Shown here: in pieces, positions 63,867-64,000 of the stretch
Layout: the number at the start of each line of letters is the position of its first letter
How positions within the stretch are numbered: position 1 is the first letter of the stretch
Origin: Thalassotalea sp. HSM 43
GTDB taxonomy: Bacteria > Pseudomonadota > Gammaproteobacteria > Enterobacterales > Alteromonadaceae
Assembly: GCF_004752005.1 (NCBI RefSeq)
Contig: NZ_CP038493.1
Span: 124,001 to 188,000, forward strand
Reading direction: 5' to 3'
DNA length: 64,000 nucleotides
Translations under genes and position numbers: made by a program
Notes under the pieces: generated by a model
What the model was told of the DNA's origin: nothing
The model's database searches: none
What the model saw: only the letters and a program-made list of their open reading frames with translations

Positions 63867-64000
63867 TTATTTGTACACGCGACGTGAGATAAGGCCGAAC
63901 AGGGTTAGCATGGCAAACACAATACCTGTGCTACCTGCAGATGAGTCATCAGCTTTTTCTGAAATCTCGTCCTGATTTTGCTCTTGTTTTTGTTCAGAGC
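63867..64000 (-). CDS. C-terminal end of a GlyGly-CTERM-like protein (gene cut by window)
   Basis: A minus-strand frame runs off the window and ends in TAA at 63867-63869. The visible end is an acidic/Gln-rich segment followed by SSAGSTG, a hydrophobic helix of about 14 residues and the basic end SRRVYK, again like a GlyGly-CTERM sorting tail. It lies 43 bp before the S8 protease start in the same direction, so it probably encodes another secreted protein, perhaps a second protease, in one transcription unit. Confidence 0.7.
   Translation of the reverse strand, partial: SEQKQEQNQDEISEKADDSSAGSTGIVFAMLTLFGLISRRVYK

Overview
The window reads as chromosomal DNA of a marine gammaproteobacterium of the order Alteromonadales, most likely a Colwellia/Thalassotalea-type organism. 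This is inferred from fairly low G+C, conserved gene pairs (carAB-greA, yafS/gloB/mltD, riboflavin synthase/MATE, infC-rpmI-rplT, purC of the long type), a TtpC-type TonB2 system and secreted proteins with GlyGly-CTERM-like tails. There is no rRNA, phage, IS element or CRISPR array. One tRNA gene (Val, GAC) is present.

Layout. 1-3.3 kb: partial membrane protein, TPR protein, P-loop kinase-like protein, two very small membrane proteins (one of only 25 codons) and a GNAT acetyltransferase. 3.4-11.2 kb (minus strand): greA, carB, carA (UUG start), dapB, an FklB-type isomerase and an M48 lipoprotein protease. 11.2-17.9 kb: DUF885 lipoprotein, YceI with cytochrome b561, Nif3-like protein, an FGGY kinase and YafS-like methyltransferase. 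18-22.7 kb (plus): gloB, mltD, a 36-codon ORF, a lysine riboswitch and the NhaC-family (LysW-type) transporter it should control. 22.8-25.3 kb (minus): a tightly overlapping three-gene operon of a DUF1538 membrane protein and two PII-like proteins, richer in G+C than its surroundings. 25.4-31.7 kb (minus): serine-less esterase-like protein, small periplasmic protein, purC, rplT, rpmI, infC (AUU start) and thrS. 32-36.4 kb: START-domain protein, fructosamine-kinase-like protein, Cys-rich protein, riboflavin synthase, MATE pump and tRNA-Val. 36.7-44.4 kb: AraC regulator, M19-like dipeptidase, L-2-hydroxyglutarate-oxidase-like flavoprotein, and a DUF3604/parvulin/HupE cluster. 45-47.6 kb: membrane-bound winged-helix regulator and a small conserved protein.

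47.7-59.3 kb is the largest functional unit: a beta-helix lipoprotein, a TonB-dependent receptor and a complete TonB2 energising complex (DUF3450, TtpC, ExbB, ExbD, TonB, TPR), all on the minus strand. The promoter regions before the DUF3450 gene and the lipoprotein gene contain PhoB-box-like direct repeats with 11- or 22-bp periodicity, so I infer an outer-membrane uptake system induced by phosphate starvation. A tandem array of palindromic repeats fills the 3' UTR of the receptor gene and supplies its stop codon. 59.6-64 kb: a large secreted subtilisin-like protease and the end of another GlyGly-CTERM-like protein.

Best candidates for undescribed biology are the DUF1538/PII-like operon, the Pho-box/TonB2 uptake locus with its repeat array, the small ORF placed in front of the lysine riboswitch, and a candidate minus-strand small RNA after hupE.
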